Origin: Methylotenera mobilis 13
Lineage (GTDB): Bacteria; Pseudomonadota; Gammaproteobacteria; Burkholderiales; Methylophilaceae
DNA: 64,000 nucleotides
Direction: 5' to 3'
Assembly: GCF_000384255.1 (NCBI RefSeq)
Contig: NZ_KB913035.1
Span: forward strand, 2,433,093-2,497,092
The translations under genes were made by a program, and so were the position numbers. Shown in pieces: positions 49,397-59,802 of the stretch. Numbering within the stretch: the stretch's first letter is position 1; each line of letters begins with the position of its first letter. The notes under the pieces are model-generated. The model did not search any database. It saw nothing but the letters and a program-made list of their open reading frames with translations, and was not told where the DNA came from.

Positions 49397-49711
49397 TTAT
49401 TTAGCAGCAATTGCTTCAATTTTAATTTCTGTAAAACTTTGGCGATGGCCTTGTGTTTTACGGTAGTGCTTACGACGGCGGAATTTAAAAATCATTACTT
49501 TGTCGCCACGGCCGTGTGAAAGAACCGTTGCTTTAACAGTAGCGCCTTTAATAATTGGCGAACCAATTGTCGTGTTATCACCGTCAGAAACCATCAGAAT
49601 TTGATCTAGCGTCACTGTGCCGCCAACTTCAACTTCTAGTTTCTCAACTTTTAATCTTTCGCCTTGAACTACGCGATATTGTTTACCACCAGTTTTGATC
49701 ACTGCATACAT
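49397..49711 (-). CDS. rplU: 50S ribosomal protein L21
   Basis: Protein of 104 residues, 23S rRNA binding, with the typical [13 protein letters not shown] start and the [16 protein letters not shown] block. A sigma-70 promoter (49749-49776) lies upstream. First gene of rplU-rpmA. Confidence 0.97.
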   Translation of the reverse strand: MYAVIKTGGKQYRVVQGERLKVEKLEVEVGGTVTLDQILMVSDGDNTTIGSPIIKGATVKATVLSHGRGDKVMIFKFRRRKHYRKTQGHRQSFTEIKIEAIAAK

Positions 49712-50095
49712 GATTATGCCTTTAACTCATACTTCAAAAGAATCGCGCATTATACGCAATTTATCCTGTAAAGCAAACCTTAATCTAAGCAAATCCACAA
49801 AAATGTTAGATTAAATTTTATTAGGAAAATTGCCATCAGTTTACTCATACTAAATTAGCAATGCGCACCTACCTATTTGGCCGCGTTCCAACCGAAAGAA
49901 TTATCAAAATTGCGACAGTTGCTAGACTTGCGTCAGGACTAACCCCAACAGCTTTCACTGCATAAAGTCGTCAACGGTTTAAAACCAAAGATACTATTAT
50001 ATATGATGAATAACACTAAAAAACCATGTCATGGAAAATCTTGGATTTAAATAGGCTGTGATAAAATCGAATTTCATTTTATAGGCTATATTAAC
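49712..50095. other. rplU-ispB divergent intergenic region
   Basis: 384 bp. The left part holds the rplU promoter. The right part should hold the ispB promoter; TTGGAT (50041-50046) and TAAAAT (50062-50067) are 15 bp apart, only a weak candidate. A 34-codon ORF at 49861-49965 has no ribosome site and is probably chance or a remnant. Confidence 0.6.
49749..49776 (-). promoter_or_regulatory. Sigma-70 promoter of rplU
   Basis: On the minus strand TTGCTT (49776-49771), 16-bp spacer, perfect TATAAT (49754-49749). The leader to the rplU ATG would be about 30 nt. Confidence 0.78.
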
Positions 50096-51064
50096 GTGAC
50101 TCCGAGCATCATTCAATCCTGCATAGACAACGACATGCGCATGGTGGATCAAACTATCCGCCAATCACTACACTCCGAAGTTACGCTAGTTAATCAGGTA
50201 GCAGAGTACATCATCAACAGTGGTGGAAAACGATTGCGCCCGATGCTAGTTTTACTATCTGCAGGATTGTTTGGCGAAATTCAGTCACAGCACCACCAAC
50301 TAGCTGCTGTAGTTGAGTTTATTCATACCGCAACGCTACTTCACGACGATGTCGTTGATGAATCGTCAAAACGCAGAGGTCAAAGCACAGCTAATGCACT
50401 ATTTGGAAACGCAGCAAGCGTTTTGGTAGGCGACTTTGTTTACTCCCGCGCATTCCAAATGATGGTTTCAGTACAAAACATGCGGGTCATGGAAGTATTA
50501 AGTAATGCAACCAATGTAATTGCTGAAGGTGAGGTTCTGCAACTGCTAAACGTCAACAATGCCGATATTTCTGATGAAGCCTACTTACAAGTGATTCATT
50601 ATAAAACCGCAAAGCTTTTTGAGGCCGCAACAAGACTTGGTGCAATCATCAGCCATGCCAGCGAAAAGGATGAAGTCGCACTCACTGCTTACGGCATGCA
50701 TTTAGGTACAGCCTTTCAACTTATAGACGACATTTTGGACTTGAGCGGCAATAGTGAAGATATCGGCAAAAACCTTGGGGATGACCTTGCTGAGGGCAAA
50801 CCTACCCTTCCTTTATTATATGCAATGCGTAATAGCAACTCAGAGCAAAGCACAATAATCCGTAATGCAATTGAACAAGGCGGACTTGAACATTTATCCG
50901 AAGTCATTGAAATAGTGAAAAATTCTGGCGCACTGGACCATGTAAAGAAAATTGCAGAAGCGGAGTCAGCACAATGCCGCTCAGCAATTGCTCACTTTCC
51001 AGACTCCCAATTTAAGCAGGCACTAATCGAACTTGCAGACTTTGCGGTAAAAAGAAACTTTTAA
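50096..51064 (+). CDS. ispB: Polyprenyl (octaprenyl) diphosphate synthase IspB
   Basis: Trans-isoprenyl diphosphate synthase that makes the ubiquinone side chain; the chain length is taken from the family, not visible here. 322 residues, GTG start at 50096. First Asp-rich motif DDVVD at 84-88, second DDILD at 211-215; GGKRLRP at 43-49. It is divergent from rplU, the standard arrangement. Confidence 0.94.
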   Translation: MTPSIIQSCIDNDMRMVDQTIRQSLHSEVTLVNQVAEYIINSGGKRLRPMLVLLSAGLFGEIQSQHHQLAAVVEFIHTATLLHDDVVDESSKRRGQSTANALFGNAASVLVGDFVYSRAFQMMVSVQNMRVMEVLSNATNVIAEGEVLQLLNVNNADISDEAYLQVIHYKTAKLFEAATRLGAIISHASEKDEVALTAYGMHLGTAFQLIDDILDLSGNSEDIGKNLGDDLAEGKPTLPLLYAMRNSNSEQSTIIRNAIEQGGLEHLSEVIEIVKNSGALDHVKKIAEAESAQCRSAIAHFPDSQFKQALIELADFAVKRNF

Positions 51065-51114
51065 GCAGGACTTTTAACCACCCTTAATTGAAAACAGATT
51101 AATTAAATACTAAA

Positions 51115-51486
51115 TTAATTCAAGATAATTTTCTCACCGCTATCAGCATGATAATAAGTCAAATGGGCACAATCACTTGTGCCGGCAGTTAATGAACCAT
51201 CAAACAAAGATTGGCCCTCAACATCAACAACGGCATATCCGTTGTGGTATAAAGTTACTTCAGCTAACTTTGGTGTTTTAACTGCAATTTCACGCATCGC
51301 GAAACTAATGCAGTTCTCCTCCTCAGCCTCAGAATAGACCTCCCAATCTTTACCGCCTGCCAATTGGGACAACCAGCTCGGCAGGTCAACCTCAACACGG
51401 CAAATAATGGGCTCATCCCACTCTGGATGGTGTAACTCAGCCTGAGCAAGTTCCATTGCGTTCTGTTGATGATTAGTGTCTGTCAT
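51115..51486 (-). CDS. Conserved-looking hypothetical protein, 123 residues
   Basis: I do not recognise this protein. It is acidic and soluble, with no signal peptide or membrane segment. A good ribosome site (AAGGACACAAT) precedes the ATG, supporting expression. It contains ELHHPEWDEP, LPSWLSQLAGG and a terminal segment DCAHLTYYHADSGEKIIL, with three cysteines. Between ispB and pilD, it is convergent with ispB. No function is proposed. Confidence 0.6.
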   Translation of the reverse strand: MTDTNHQQNAMELAQAELHHPEWDEPIICRVEVDLPSWLSQLAGGKDWEVYSEAEEENCISFAMREIAVKTPKLAEVTLYHNGYAVVDVEGQSLFDGSLTAGTSDCAHLTYYHADSGEKIILN

Positions 51487-51708
51487 ATTGTGTCCTTAAT
51501 ACAAGTTACGGCTATATTATAATATCAATTACTCAGTCTATATTTGCGGCGGCATATCAAAATTTCAAGTCTAAAGACGCAAACTAAATTCATGATATCC
51601 ATGTGCATTTAACGTTAGAAGATGGCATTAAGTTTACAGTTACTTAACGGCGCGTTATAGTTTTATCTTGAGGCGACATTAACAATAAGCTCTGACAAAA
51701 GGATTACC

Positions 51709-52578
51709 ATGCTGTCTGCATTGAATGAACTATCAAATATCCTTCAACAAAACAACACGTTATTTATCGCACTATCCACCCTATTAGGCCTCATGGTAGG
51801 CAGCTTCTTAAATGTAGTGATCTATCGTCTCCCTAAAATGATGGAGCAAGAGTGGCACAACAACTGCCTAGAACTTCAAGGGAAAGAGATTTCCACCAAC
51901 ATTCAATACAGTCTATCCAGGCCACGCTCAGCTTGCCCGCACTGTGGCCACAAAATATCGGCATGGGAAAATATTCCTATCATTAGTTACCTAGCCCTCA
52001 AAGGTCGCTGCAAAGGATGCAAAGCGCCTATCAGCATGAGATACCCATTAATAGAAGCGCTCACTGGCATTCTCATTGGTTTAATCAGTTGGAAATTCGG
52101 TTATTCTGGCACCACACTCATGGCGTGGATATTCGCATTCGCACTGATTGCACTTACTTTTATCGACTTTGATACACAACTGCTGCCTGATGACATTACA
52201 TTGCCATTACTCTGGCTTGGGCTGTTGTTTAATTTAAACTTTGGCTTCACCGATTTAAAATCAGCAGTGATTGGCGCGATGGCTGGATATCTTATTTTAT
52301 GGTCTGTATATTGGCTATTTAAGATTATCAGAGGCAAAGAAGGTATGGGGTATGGTGACTTCAAACTATTAGCAGCGATTGGCGCATGGTTTGGGTGGAA
52401 GCTCTTACCCGCCGTTATTTTGTTATCTTCTACATTAGGCGCGATTATAGGCATCGCCTTAATCGTATTTACAAAACGTGGCAAGGAAGTTCCAATGCCG
52501 TTTGGTCCGTTTTTAGCAATAGGTGGAGTTGCGGCTTTGTTTTTTGGCCAGACACTTGCCTCATTCTATTTGCCATAA
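51709..52578 (+). CDS. pilD: Prepilin peptidase/N-methyltransferase PilD
   Basis: Bifunctional membrane aspartyl protease and methylase for type IV pilins and type II secretion pseudopilins. 289 residues, about eight helices. The zinc-binding CxxC pairs are Cys76/79 and Cys101/104; the catalytic aspartates are in FIDFD near 153-155 and in GMGYGDFK. A good AAAAGGA precedes the ATG. It precedes coaE-zapD-yacG, a common order in which pilB and pilC usually lie upstream; they are not in this window. Confidence 0.95.
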   Translation: MLSALNELSNILQQNNTLFIALSTLLGLMVGSFLNVVIYRLPKMMEQEWHNNCLELQGKEISTNIQYSLSRPRSACPHCGHKISAWENIPIISYLALKGRCKGCKAPISMRYPLIEALTGILIGLISWKFGYSGTTLMAWIFAFALIALTFIDFDTQLLPDDITLPLLWLGLLFNLNFGFTDLKSAVIGAMAGYLILWSVYWLFKIIRGKEGMGYGDFKLLAAIGAWFGWKLLPAVILLSSTLGAIIGIALIVFTKRGKEVPMPFGPFLAIGGVAALFFGQTLASFYLP

Positions 52579-52588
52579 CTTATTACCA

Positions 52589-53206
52589 ATGTACATAGTT
52601 GCTCTCACAGGTGGCATTGGTTCTGGTAAAAGTGAGGCTTCTAGGCTATTTGCCAACTTAGGAGTCCCAGTCGTTGATACAGATGTGATTGCACATCAAC
52701 TCACTGCAGCAGGTAGCACAGTACTCGAAGAGATTAATCAAACATTTGGCGCAGATTTTTTTAACCCTGATGGCACACTTAACCGTGCCAAGCTACGTAC
52801 ACACATTTTTAACGATGCTAATGAAAGAGTTAAGCTTGAGCGACTACTCCATCCTGCTATCTACAATAAAGCACTAGACACACTTCAAGACAATCAACAA
52901 CGACTGCAACCAATCTACCAATTGCTGGTTGTACCTCTGCTGTTTGAGAGTAATCGCTATCAGTCGATAGTCAATCAGACATTAGTCATTGACTGCGATG
53001 AGTCGTTACAAATTAGCCGAGCAATGAGGCGCAGCAATCTCACAGCTAATGAGGTAAAAAAACTGATGCTTGCACAAACATCCAGAAAAAACAGATGCAG
53101 TCTCGCCGACACGATTATTGACAACAACGGCACAGTAAGTGAGTTAGCAGAAAAAATTAATGAATTCCATAAAAAACTCATTAATACTTGCATAGTTAGC
53201 AAATAA
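52589..53206 (+). CDS. coaE: Dephospho-CoA kinase CoaE
   Basis: Last step of coenzyme A synthesis. Taken from ATG 52589 (205 residues, YIVALTGG); longer in-frame readings run into pilD. The P-loop GGIGSGKS is at 8-15, and the VDTDVIAHQL and LLVVPLLFE blocks are conserved. It lies 10 nt after pilD. Confidence 0.95.
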   Translation: MYIVALTGGIGSGKSEASRLFANLGVPVVDTDVIAHQLTAAGSTVLEEINQTFGADFFNPDGTLNRAKLRTHIFNDANERVKLERLLHPAIYNKALDTLQDNQQRLQPIYQLLVVPLLFESNRYQSIVNQTLVIDCDESLQISRAMRRSNLTANEVKKLMLAQTSRKNRCSLADTIIDNNGTVSELAEKINEFHKKLINTCIVSK

Positions 53207-53282
53207 ATTTGATAATCCAGTTCAACTTTAAATTCAATGCAATGGCCTAACCTTAAAAAGCATTTGGCTCACATGATAAAAC

Positions 53283-54041
53283 ATGCCTAGTTACGACTAT
53301 CCTTTTAATGAACGCATACGCACGCTGCTGCGCGTAGAGGATTTGTTTGCCAAACTTTTACATAATCTTGCAGCAGACCATGAGTTTCAACATCACTGCG
53401 CACTACTAACGCTATTACAGATTTTAGATGTTGTAGATAGAGCAGAACTAAAAGTTGACCTACTTCAGGAGCTTGATCGCCAAAAAACGGCCATGCGTAT
53501 GTTAATTGGCAATCCAGTCATCTCCGCTGAGGCACTAGAAGCCACACTTGATGATATTAACCTTGCTGCAGATGCATTACGTGCCGAAACGACGAAACTT
53601 GGCCAAACCTTACGTGCTAACGAATGGCTAATGAGCATCAAACAACGCGCAGGGATTCCGGGGGGTGTATGTGAGTTTGATGTCCCTTCATATCACTACT
53701 GGTTAGGTTTAGGCGCAGAGCGCCGCAAGCACGATTTAGAATCATGGATTAAGCCGCTAATCCCAATGCAGCAAGCTATTATCATTATTTTACGGATCTT
53801 ACGTGGCAGTGGCAGCACGAACAAACTAGTTGCTACCAACGGTGTTTATCAGCAAATGCTTGGTGGAGTCAGACCTGCACAAATGTTAAAAATCAATTTA
53901 GCAGATAACCTCAACTGCTTCCCTGAGGTCAGCGCTAATAAATATGCAATCAACATCAGATTCAACACATTAGACTGCACTCAAAAACCGCAGAAATATG
54001 AAGAAGATGTCGACTTCTCGTTAACACTTTGTAATTTATAA
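53283..54041 (+). CDS. zapD: Cell division protein ZapD
   Basis: Cytoplasmic protein that cross-links FtsZ filaments at the Z ring. 252 residues, the usual length, with a mainly helical N-terminal half (YPFNERIRTLLRVEDLF) and a beta-rich C-terminal half (ending VDFSLTLCNL). Followed by yacG, the standard neighbour. Confidence 0.93.
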   Translation: MPSYDYPFNERIRTLLRVEDLFAKLLHNLAADHEFQHHCALLTLLQILDVVDRAELKVDLLQELDRQKTAMRMLIGNPVISAEALEATLDDINLAADALRAETTKLGQTLRANEWLMSIKQRAGIPGGVCEFDVPSYHYWLGLGAERRKHDLESWIKPLIPMQQAIIIILRILRGSGSTNKLVATNGVYQQMLGGVRPAQMLKINLADNLNCFPEVSANKYAINIRFNTLDCTQKPQKYEEDVDFSLTLCNL

Positions 54042-54119
54042 GGTTTACACCCCTACTGCACAGGGATTACCTTCAGCTATATAATACCTACTCACAATGC
54101 AACAACAAAGTATTGACTC

Positions 54120-54311
54120 ATGAATCAAAGCAAACGTCTTGTCGCATGCCCTACATGCAAAAAACTAGTGGAATTTTCACCACTCAACGCTTTTAGACCT
54201 TTCTGCAGTAAACGCTGTGAAATGATTGACTTGGGCGCATGGGCAAATGAAGACTATGCGATACCATCCGTTGTAAAAGACGATGACTTACCTGATGAAT
54301 TAACACAGTAA
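54120..54311 (+). CDS. yacG: DNA gyrase inhibitor YacG
   Basis: Small zinc protein of 63 residues that binds GyrB and blocks DNA binding by gyrase. Zinc ligands Cys10, Cys13, Cys29 and Cys33. The [17 protein letters not shown] segment and the acidic tail are typical. It is the last gene of the coaE-zapD-yacG set. Confidence 0.94.
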   Translation: MNQSKRLVACPTCKKLVEFSPLNAFRPFCSKRCEMIDLGAWANEDYAIPSVVKDDDLPDELTQ

Positions 54312-54349
54312 CCCCTTAATGACTCAATTAACTGCTATTGGGACCAATT

Positions 54350-54856
54350 ATGATAGAACGACATAGACTTCATCTTTTACCTTTTAGTCTTGCGCTCTTA
54401 CTGATGATAGTGAGCAGCATTACTCAGGCCCAAGATATTGTGTCGATCCAAAACCCTTGGGTTCGCGCCACAAATCCTGGGCAAAATATTAGTGCTGGAT
54501 ATATGACCATGACAAGCACTCAGGATGTCACACTAATAAGAGTCAAAAGCGATGTCACTGAAAGTGTAGAGATGCACAGCATGAAAATGGAAAACAATGT
54601 CATGAAGATGCGTATGTTAGATTCTCTTGCATTAAGCTTAGGGAAGCCATATAAGCTAGAGCCCGGCGGCTACCACCTCATGCTGTTTGATCTGAAAAAA
54701 TCTCTTTCAGATTCACAAACAGTAGATTTTGAAATGACATTTAAAAATAACAAAGGTGCCGAATTTACGCAAAAAGTAAAAGCGATTGTTAAAGGTTCAG
54801 AAAACAATCATCAGCAATTGCAACAGAGTGATCATGAGCATCATCATAACCATTAG
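54350..54856 (+). CDS. PCuAC copper chaperone (DUF461) with His-rich tail
   Basis: Periplasmic Cu(I) chaperone, which in other bacteria loads CuA of cytochrome oxidase. Taken from ATG 54350 (168 residues), with a signal peptide (about 1-27). The binding motif is exact: His76-X10-Met87-X21-His109-X-Met111. The C-terminus adds a metal-binding tail (DHEHHHNH). It lies far from the cox genes but serves the same two oxidases in principle. A longer in-frame TTG start exists and is not favoured. Confidence 0.92.
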   Translation: MIERHRLHLLPFSLALLLMIVSSITQAQDIVSIQNPWVRATNPGQNISAGYMTMTSTQDVTLIRVKSDVTESVEMHSMKMENNVMKMRMLDSLALSLGKPYKLEPGGYHLMLFDLKKSLSDSQTVDFEMTFKNNKGAEFTQKVKAIVKGSENNHQQLQQSDHEHHHNH

Positions 54857-54862
54857 TCAACT

Positions 54863-55888
54863 TTATAGCGCACCCCATACATCACGTTGCATAGCGATTC
54901 CGTGAGCGCCGTATGACTTGGCCGTACCTAAATCCTCTCGCAGCATTCCACCAAGTGCGAAAACAGGTAACGAGAACCCATAAATTAGTTGATTAAATGC
55001 ATCCCAGCCGATTGGTCTTGCATCTGGATGGCTCAAAGTAGATTTGACTGGTGACAACATTACGTAATCCAAGGCTAGCATTTCAGCATGCGCTAACTCT
55101 GCCGCATTATGACAAGAGGCACCCACCAGTAAACCTTCAGGCTTTACCTGAAGCTGCATTAATCGTTCCGACGACAAATGCACACCTGATGCATTGAGTT
55201 GCTGCGCCATTGGAACATCAGCATTGATGAACACTTTAGCCTCGAAAGGCTTGGCAAGGGCAATCACATGCTCAGCAAACAACATTAAATCTCGCTTAGA
55301 AAGATGGGGCTCGCGCACTTGTATCATCATCAATCCATTTTCCAACGCTGCTCTTAAGCGTTCAAGAAACGGTGATTCACCCATCTCTTTTAAATTGGTA
55401 ATCGCGCAAGTGGTCGACAAACTAAGCGCTGTAAGAATTGGCGCATTGGCTGGTAGCATTGGTCCAACCGTTAGCTTTTCTGGATTTTGCCAACTCAGCA
55501 ATTGGTCCTCCAATCCAACGGGAGCACCTTGCCACTCAACCACGATAAAAAAATGTAACTTTACCGTTTTAGCCGGTGTAACGATTTTGCCAGAAGAATC
55601 ACACTTAGCTTCATAATCGTAAGTGCGTGTGATCCAAGGATAAAAGCGGGTAATCGTAATGCCGAGCTCTTCCTGCAACTCTCTTTTCAATGCCTGTGCT
55701 GGCGTCTCACTTGACTCAACTTTACCCCCCGGAAACTCCCAGTAGCCCTCCCAGGGTTTACCTGCAGGACGCTCACCTAACAACACCATACCATTATCCA
55801 ATTGCATAATACCAACAGCAGCCTCCGTCACCTTCAAATCAGACTCGCTGGCCGTTGCATTAATGTTGGATAAGTTAAGTTTACTCAT
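54863..55888 (-). CDS. Nudix hydrolase fused to a ThiE/TenI-like domain
   Basis: Protein of 341 residues. N-terminal MutT-type domain (about 18-150) with a perfect Nudix box from Gly55 to Ile77 (GKVESSE, REL, EELGI). C-terminal domain (about 175-340) of the thiamine-phosphate synthase/TenI fold ([29 protein letters not shown]). Such fusions are common in beta- and gammaproteobacteria; the MutT half probably removes 8-oxo-dGTP, the other half's role is unclear. It is convergent with PCuAC by 6 nt. Confidence 0.9.
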   Translation of the reverse strand: MSKLNLSNINATASESDLKVTEAAVGIMQLDNGMVLLGERPAGKPWEGYWEFPGGKVESSETPAQALKRELQEELGITITRFYPWITRTYDYEAKCDSSGKIVTPAKTVKLHFFIVVEWQGAPVGLEDQLLSWQNPEKLTVGPMLPANAPILTALSLSTTCAITNLKEMGESPFLERLRAALENGLMMIQVREPHLSKRDLMLFAEHVIALAKPFEAKVFINADVPMAQQLNASGVHLSSERLMQLQVKPEGLLVGASCHNAAELAHAEMLALDYVMLSPVKSTLSHPDARPIGWDAFNQLIYGFSLPVFALGGMLREDLGTAKSYGAHGIAMQRDVWGAL

Positions 55889-55934
55889 TAATATGGTTTC
55901 TTTTCAGCACTTGCTTTATTTGGATTCATCCGTA

Positions 55935-57161
55935 TCAAGAGCGGTAATCTGCGTTAATTTTCACGTAATCATAAGAGAAGTCACACGTCCAGATTGTCGC
56001 TGACGCATCACCTCGATTAAGTACTACACGCACTAGAATATCAGATTCACTCATGACAGCAGAGCCTTGCTCCTCAACATAAGAGGCAGCTCTTCCGCCT
56101 TTTTCCGCTACAAGCACATCACCTAGATACAAATCTAAAGTATTCACATCTAAATCATCAACCCCCGCATAGCCAATTGCCGCTAATATGCGCCCCAAAT
56201 TAGGGTCGGACGCAAAAAATGCAGTCTTCACTAGTGGTGAGTGTGCGATGGCATAGGCAACTTTACGGCACTCTTCTTCGCTTTGGCCTCGCTCTACAAC
56301 GATAGACATAAACTTGGTTGCACCCTCACCATCTCGAACAATGGCTTGGGCAAGCTCAATCGCCACCTCAGTGAACGCATCTCGTAGCGCGATGTAGTCT
56401 GCGCTATTTTCTTTAACTTCAGCATTGCCAGCTTGATTTGTCGCCATCAAAATCAAGCTATCATTGGTTGAAGTATCGCCATCCACCGTAATACAGTTAA
56501 ATGATTTATTGACTGCATATTGAATCATGCTTTCCAGAGCAACTTGACTAACGGCTGCATCCGTTGCGATGTACCCCAGCATCGTGGCCATGTTAGGGTG
56601 AATCATGCCGGAGCCTTTGCTCATTCCTGTAATCGTGACTTGCTTACCATTGATATCCAAACGACGAGAAGTCCCTTTAGCCACAATATCTGTGGTCATG
56701 ATAGACTCGGCTGCATTCAACCAATTATCTTCTTTTAAATTTGCAATGGCGGCAGGCAGGCCTGCTACGACCTTATCAACAGGCAACGGCTCCAGAATAA
56801 CACCAGTAGAAAATGGCAGTACTTGGTTTGCATTAATATTGAGTAAATTAGCTAATGCATCACAACTCTGTTGTGCACGTTTTAAACCATCTTCCCCTGT
56901 GCCAGCATTCGCACAGCCAGTATTGACAAGCAGAGCACGAATGCCAGCTTCTTGCGCTAAAAAGTCCTTACACAGCACAACAGGGGCTGCACAGAAGCGG
57001 TTTTTAGTAAAAACACCGGTCACACGTGAGCCCTCAACGAGTTTAATCACCAATACGTCTTTACGGTTAGGCTTCCTTACGTGCGCCTCAGCATATCCTA
57101 ATTCAACCCCTTTGACTGGCAATAAAGATGAAGCCAAGGGTGCAGCTAATTTAACTGGCAT
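55935..57161 (-). CDS. argJ: Ornithine acetyltransferase ArgJ (bifunctional)
   Basis: Glutamate N-acetyltransferase of the cyclic arginine pathway. 408 residues, self-cleaving before Thr193 in NMATMLGY to give two chains. The KGSGMIHPN and [10 protein letters not shown] blocks are conserved. Located 46 nt upstream of the Nudix-ThiE gene on the same strand. Confidence 0.95.
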   Translation of the reverse strand: MPVKLAAPLASSLLPVKGVELGYAEAHVRKPNRKDVLVIKLVEGSRVTGVFTKNRFCAAPVVLCKDFLAQEAGIRALLVNTGCANAGTGEDGLKRAQQSCDALANLLNINANQVLPFSTGVILEPLPVDKVVAGLPAAIANLKEDNWLNAAESIMTTDIVAKGTSRRLDINGKQVTITGMSKGSGMIHPNMATMLGYIATDAAVSQVALESMIQYAVNKSFNCITVDGDTSTNDSLILMATNQAGNAEVKENSADYIALRDAFTEVAIELAQAIVRDGEGATKFMSIVVERGQSEEECRKVAYAIAHSPLVKTAFFASDPNLGRILAAIGYAGVDDLDVNTLDLYLGDVLVAEKGGRAASYVEEQGSAVMSESDILVRVVLNRGDASATIWTCDFSYDYVKINADYRS

Positions 57162-57208
57162 AAAATTTCCTTACTCTATTTCAAATAATGTTTGATGCAG
57201 CAAGCTGA

Positions 57209-58627
57209 CTAAGCGCTGCGCCAAGTTGTACCTTGTGGTGTATCTTCTAAAATGATGCCAGCTTCTGCCAACTCTTTACGAATGCGGTCTGCCTCAGCAA
57301 AGTTTTTAGCTTTTTTTGCTTCAAGTCGCTTTGTAATTAAATCATCAACGTTCAACGTTGTAGCATTATCGGTTAATTTAGCACCATCAGCGTTCGCATT
57401 GATTGCGTTTGATTTACCTTGCAAAAAATCGTCTGAATCGCGAGATAACAACCCAAGTACACCAGCCAAGTTCTTAAGCAAACTCACAACATCAGCTGAC
57501 TTAGTTTTATTGACCTCATTTGCCAAATCAAACAATACTGCCATCGCCTCTGGTGTATTGAAGTCATCATCCATCGCTTGCTTAAAACGCACGGCATAAG
57601 GATGCTGCCAATCAACTTTGGCATCAATGACATCGAGACCACGTAAAGCAGTGTAAAGACGGGTGAGCGCTATTTTTGCATCATCTAAATGCTGATCACT
57701 ATAATTGAGCGGGCTACGATAATGCGCGCGCAAGATAAAAAAGCGAACAACTTCAGCGTCATATTTCTCAAGCACAGTGCGTATAGTGAAAAAATTGCCT
57801 AAAGACTTAGACATTTTCTCGTCATCAACACGGACAAAGCCGTTATGCATCCAGTAGTTCACCATCTGGCATGGTTTACCATCGTGACTATGCGCAGCCT
57901 CTGACTGTGCTATTTCATTTTCATGGTGAGGAAATTGCAAATCTTGCCCACCACCGTGAATATCAAATTGCTGCCCCAAATGGTGTGCGCTCATCGCCGA
58001 GCATTCAATATGCCACCCTGGACGCCCTTTGCCCCATGGAGAATCCCAGCTTGGCTCACCTGGTTTGGCTGCTTTCCACAACACAAAATCCATGGGATCC
58101 CTTTTAAAGCTATCCACCTCAACACGCTCACCTGCACGCAAGTCTTCTAATGACTTACCTGAGAGCTTGCCGTAGCCCTGAAAGCTACTAACAGAGTAAA
58201 ACACATCACCATTCGCTGCGGGGTAAGCAAATCCTTTTTCAATCAGTGCGGCAATCATCGTTAACATGCCACCGACAAACTCTGTTGCTTTAGGCTCTAT
58301 ATCTGGGCGTAACACACCTAACTTGGCGGAGTCTTCATCCATCGCGTCAATAAAACGCTGGGTAAGCTGCGCGATTGTTTCATTATTTTCATTGGCGCGC
58401 TTAATAATTTTGTCGTCAATATCCGTCACATTGCGCACATAAGTCACGTCATAGCCAGAAGCCCTTAACCAGCGACTCACCATATCAAAAACCACCATCA
58501 CGCGTGCATGCCCCAAATGACAATAATCATAAACGGTCATACCACATACATACATACTGACCTTACCTGCAACAATTGGTGTGAATTTTTGCTTTTCGCG
58601 GACTAATGTATTGTAAATTTTTAACAT
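57209..58627 (-). CDS. cysS: Cysteinyl-tRNA synthetase CysS
   Basis: Class I synthetase of 472 residues. Zinc ligand Cys28 in YVCGMTVYD, the HIGH equivalent [12 protein letters not shown] with the second zinc cysteine, and KMSKS in EKMSKSLGN. Head of the cysS-argJ-Nudix unit on the minus strand, divergent from the TPR gene. Confidence 0.97.
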   Translation of the reverse strand: MLKIYNTLVREKQKFTPIVAGKVSMYVCGMTVYDYCHLGHARVMVVFDMVSRWLRASGYDVTYVRNVTDIDDKIIKRANENNETIAQLTQRFIDAMDEDSAKLGVLRPDIEPKATEFVGGMLTMIAALIEKGFAYPAANGDVFYSVSSFQGYGKLSGKSLEDLRAGERVEVDSFKRDPMDFVLWKAAKPGEPSWDSPWGKGRPGWHIECSAMSAHHLGQQFDIHGGGQDLQFPHHENEIAQSEAAHSHDGKPCQMVNYWMHNGFVRVDDEKMSKSLGNFFTIRTVLEKYDAEVVRFFILRAHYRSPLNYSDQHLDDAKIALTRLYTALRGLDVIDAKVDWQHPYAVRFKQAMDDDFNTPEAMAVLFDLANEVNKTKSADVVSLLKNLAGVLGLLSRDSDDFLQGKSNAINANADGAKLTDNATTLNVDDLITKRLEAKKAKNFAEADRIRKELAEAGIILEDTPQGTTWRSA

Positions 58628-58801
58628 ATTTTCAAGAGCTAGAGGATTGGTTATTTGTTTTTATCTCAAACTAAGGCCAGTTAGGCTGATTAATGAGAGG
58701 AATGAAGAAATATATTGGCTTAAATCAAAATGAGCTATTGGAGGTTGCTTAGGCTATTGATAGAATTACACTTTATTTATTCACACAAAAAGTATATCAC
58801 A

Positions 58802-59776
58802 ATGAATAATTTTATTGCGTCACTGACTCCTTCAATCGCTCGGTTTGTTCTAGTAGCCTCTGCAAGTTTTGCATTTAACGTTGCCTCTGCAGATGAGCTC
58901 AAAGATATTTCAAAACTAGCGGATCAAGGCCAAACGGCTGTTGCACTTGACCGCATTAACACCTTTATTGCAGCAAACCCAAAGAATGCACAAGCATTAT
59001 TCATGAAAGGCGTTTTGCTCGCTGAGCAAGGTCGCAGAGACGAGGCAATCAAATCATTTACAGAAGTCACTGAAAGATTTCCAAATTTGCCAGAGCCTTA
59101 TAATAACCTAGCAGTGCTATATGCAGACCAAGGCCAGTTTGATAAAGCACGCAAAGCACTTGAAACCGCGATCAAAACACACCCTAGCTATGCAACGGCT
59201 CACGAAAACTTAGGCGACATTTATGCTCGCATGGCAAGTGAGGCTTATGATAAAGCACTGCAACTTGATACTGCTAACACGCGTGCACAAGGTAAGCTAT
59301 CTTTAATTAAAGATCTGTTCGGTACTGGCAACAAAACAACCATCGCAGCAAGAGAACCAGCAAAGCCAGTCCCTGTAGCCAATGTAGCACCTGCAACTGA
59401 AGTTAAAAAGACGCCTAGCACATCAACTAATAATGCAGACAACATTACAGCTGCAGTTAATGATTGGGCAAAAGCTTGGGCTAACAAAGACCTGCCTAAA
59501 TACTTTGCTAGTTATGCAGATGATTTCAAGCCAGCTAAAGGCCAAAGCTACAAAGCATGGGAAAAACAAAGACGCGAACGTATTAACGCCCCTTCAAATA
59601 TCAGTGTAGAACTTAACAATGTAGTCGTCACTGCAAATGAAGGCAACTCTGCAAAAGTACAATTTAAACAAAGCTACCGTGCAGACAAACGCTCTCCTAT
59701 TCGCACTTCAAAAACGCTATTGTTGAAAAAATCTGGTGACAACTGGTTGATCGTAGAAGAAATTGCAAGCAACTAG
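58802..59776 (+). CDS. Exported TPR protein with L,D-transpeptidase-associated C-terminal domain
   Basis: Taken from ATG 58802 (324 residues), giving a signal peptide (1-29, VASADELK). TPR repeats at about 30-160 (AKNAQALFMKG, PEPYNNLAVLYADQG, PSYATAHENLGDIYARMA), an Ala/Pro/Thr linker, then an NTF2-like domain (about 215-324, NDWAKAWANKDLPKYFASYADDF). That last domain is repeated at the C-terminus of the L,D-transpeptidase 26 nt downstream (see findings). Probably a periplasmic partner of that enzyme. Confidence 0.85.
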   Translation: MNNFIASLTPSIARFVLVASASFAFNVASADELKDISKLADQGQTAVALDRINTFIAANPKNAQALFMKGVLLAEQGRRDEAIKSFTEVTERFPNLPEPYNNLAVLYADQGQFDKARKALETAIKTHPSYATAHENLGDIYARMASEAYDKALQLDTANTRAQGKLSLIKDLFGTGNKTTIAAREPAKPVPVANVAPATEVKKTPSTSTNNADNITAAVNDWAKAWANKDLPKYFASYADDFKPAKGQSYKAWEKQRRERINAPSNISVELNNVVVTANEGNSAKVQFKQSYRADKRSPIRTSKTLLLKKSGDNWLIVEEIASN

Positions 59777-59802
59777 TAATTAATGGTATTGAAATATAAG
59801 GC

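Noticed and set aside
49861-49965. 34-codon ORF in the rplU-ispB gap
   Set aside because: No ribosome site, no recognisable motif, AT-rich surroundings. It might be a gene remnant, but nothing supports that.
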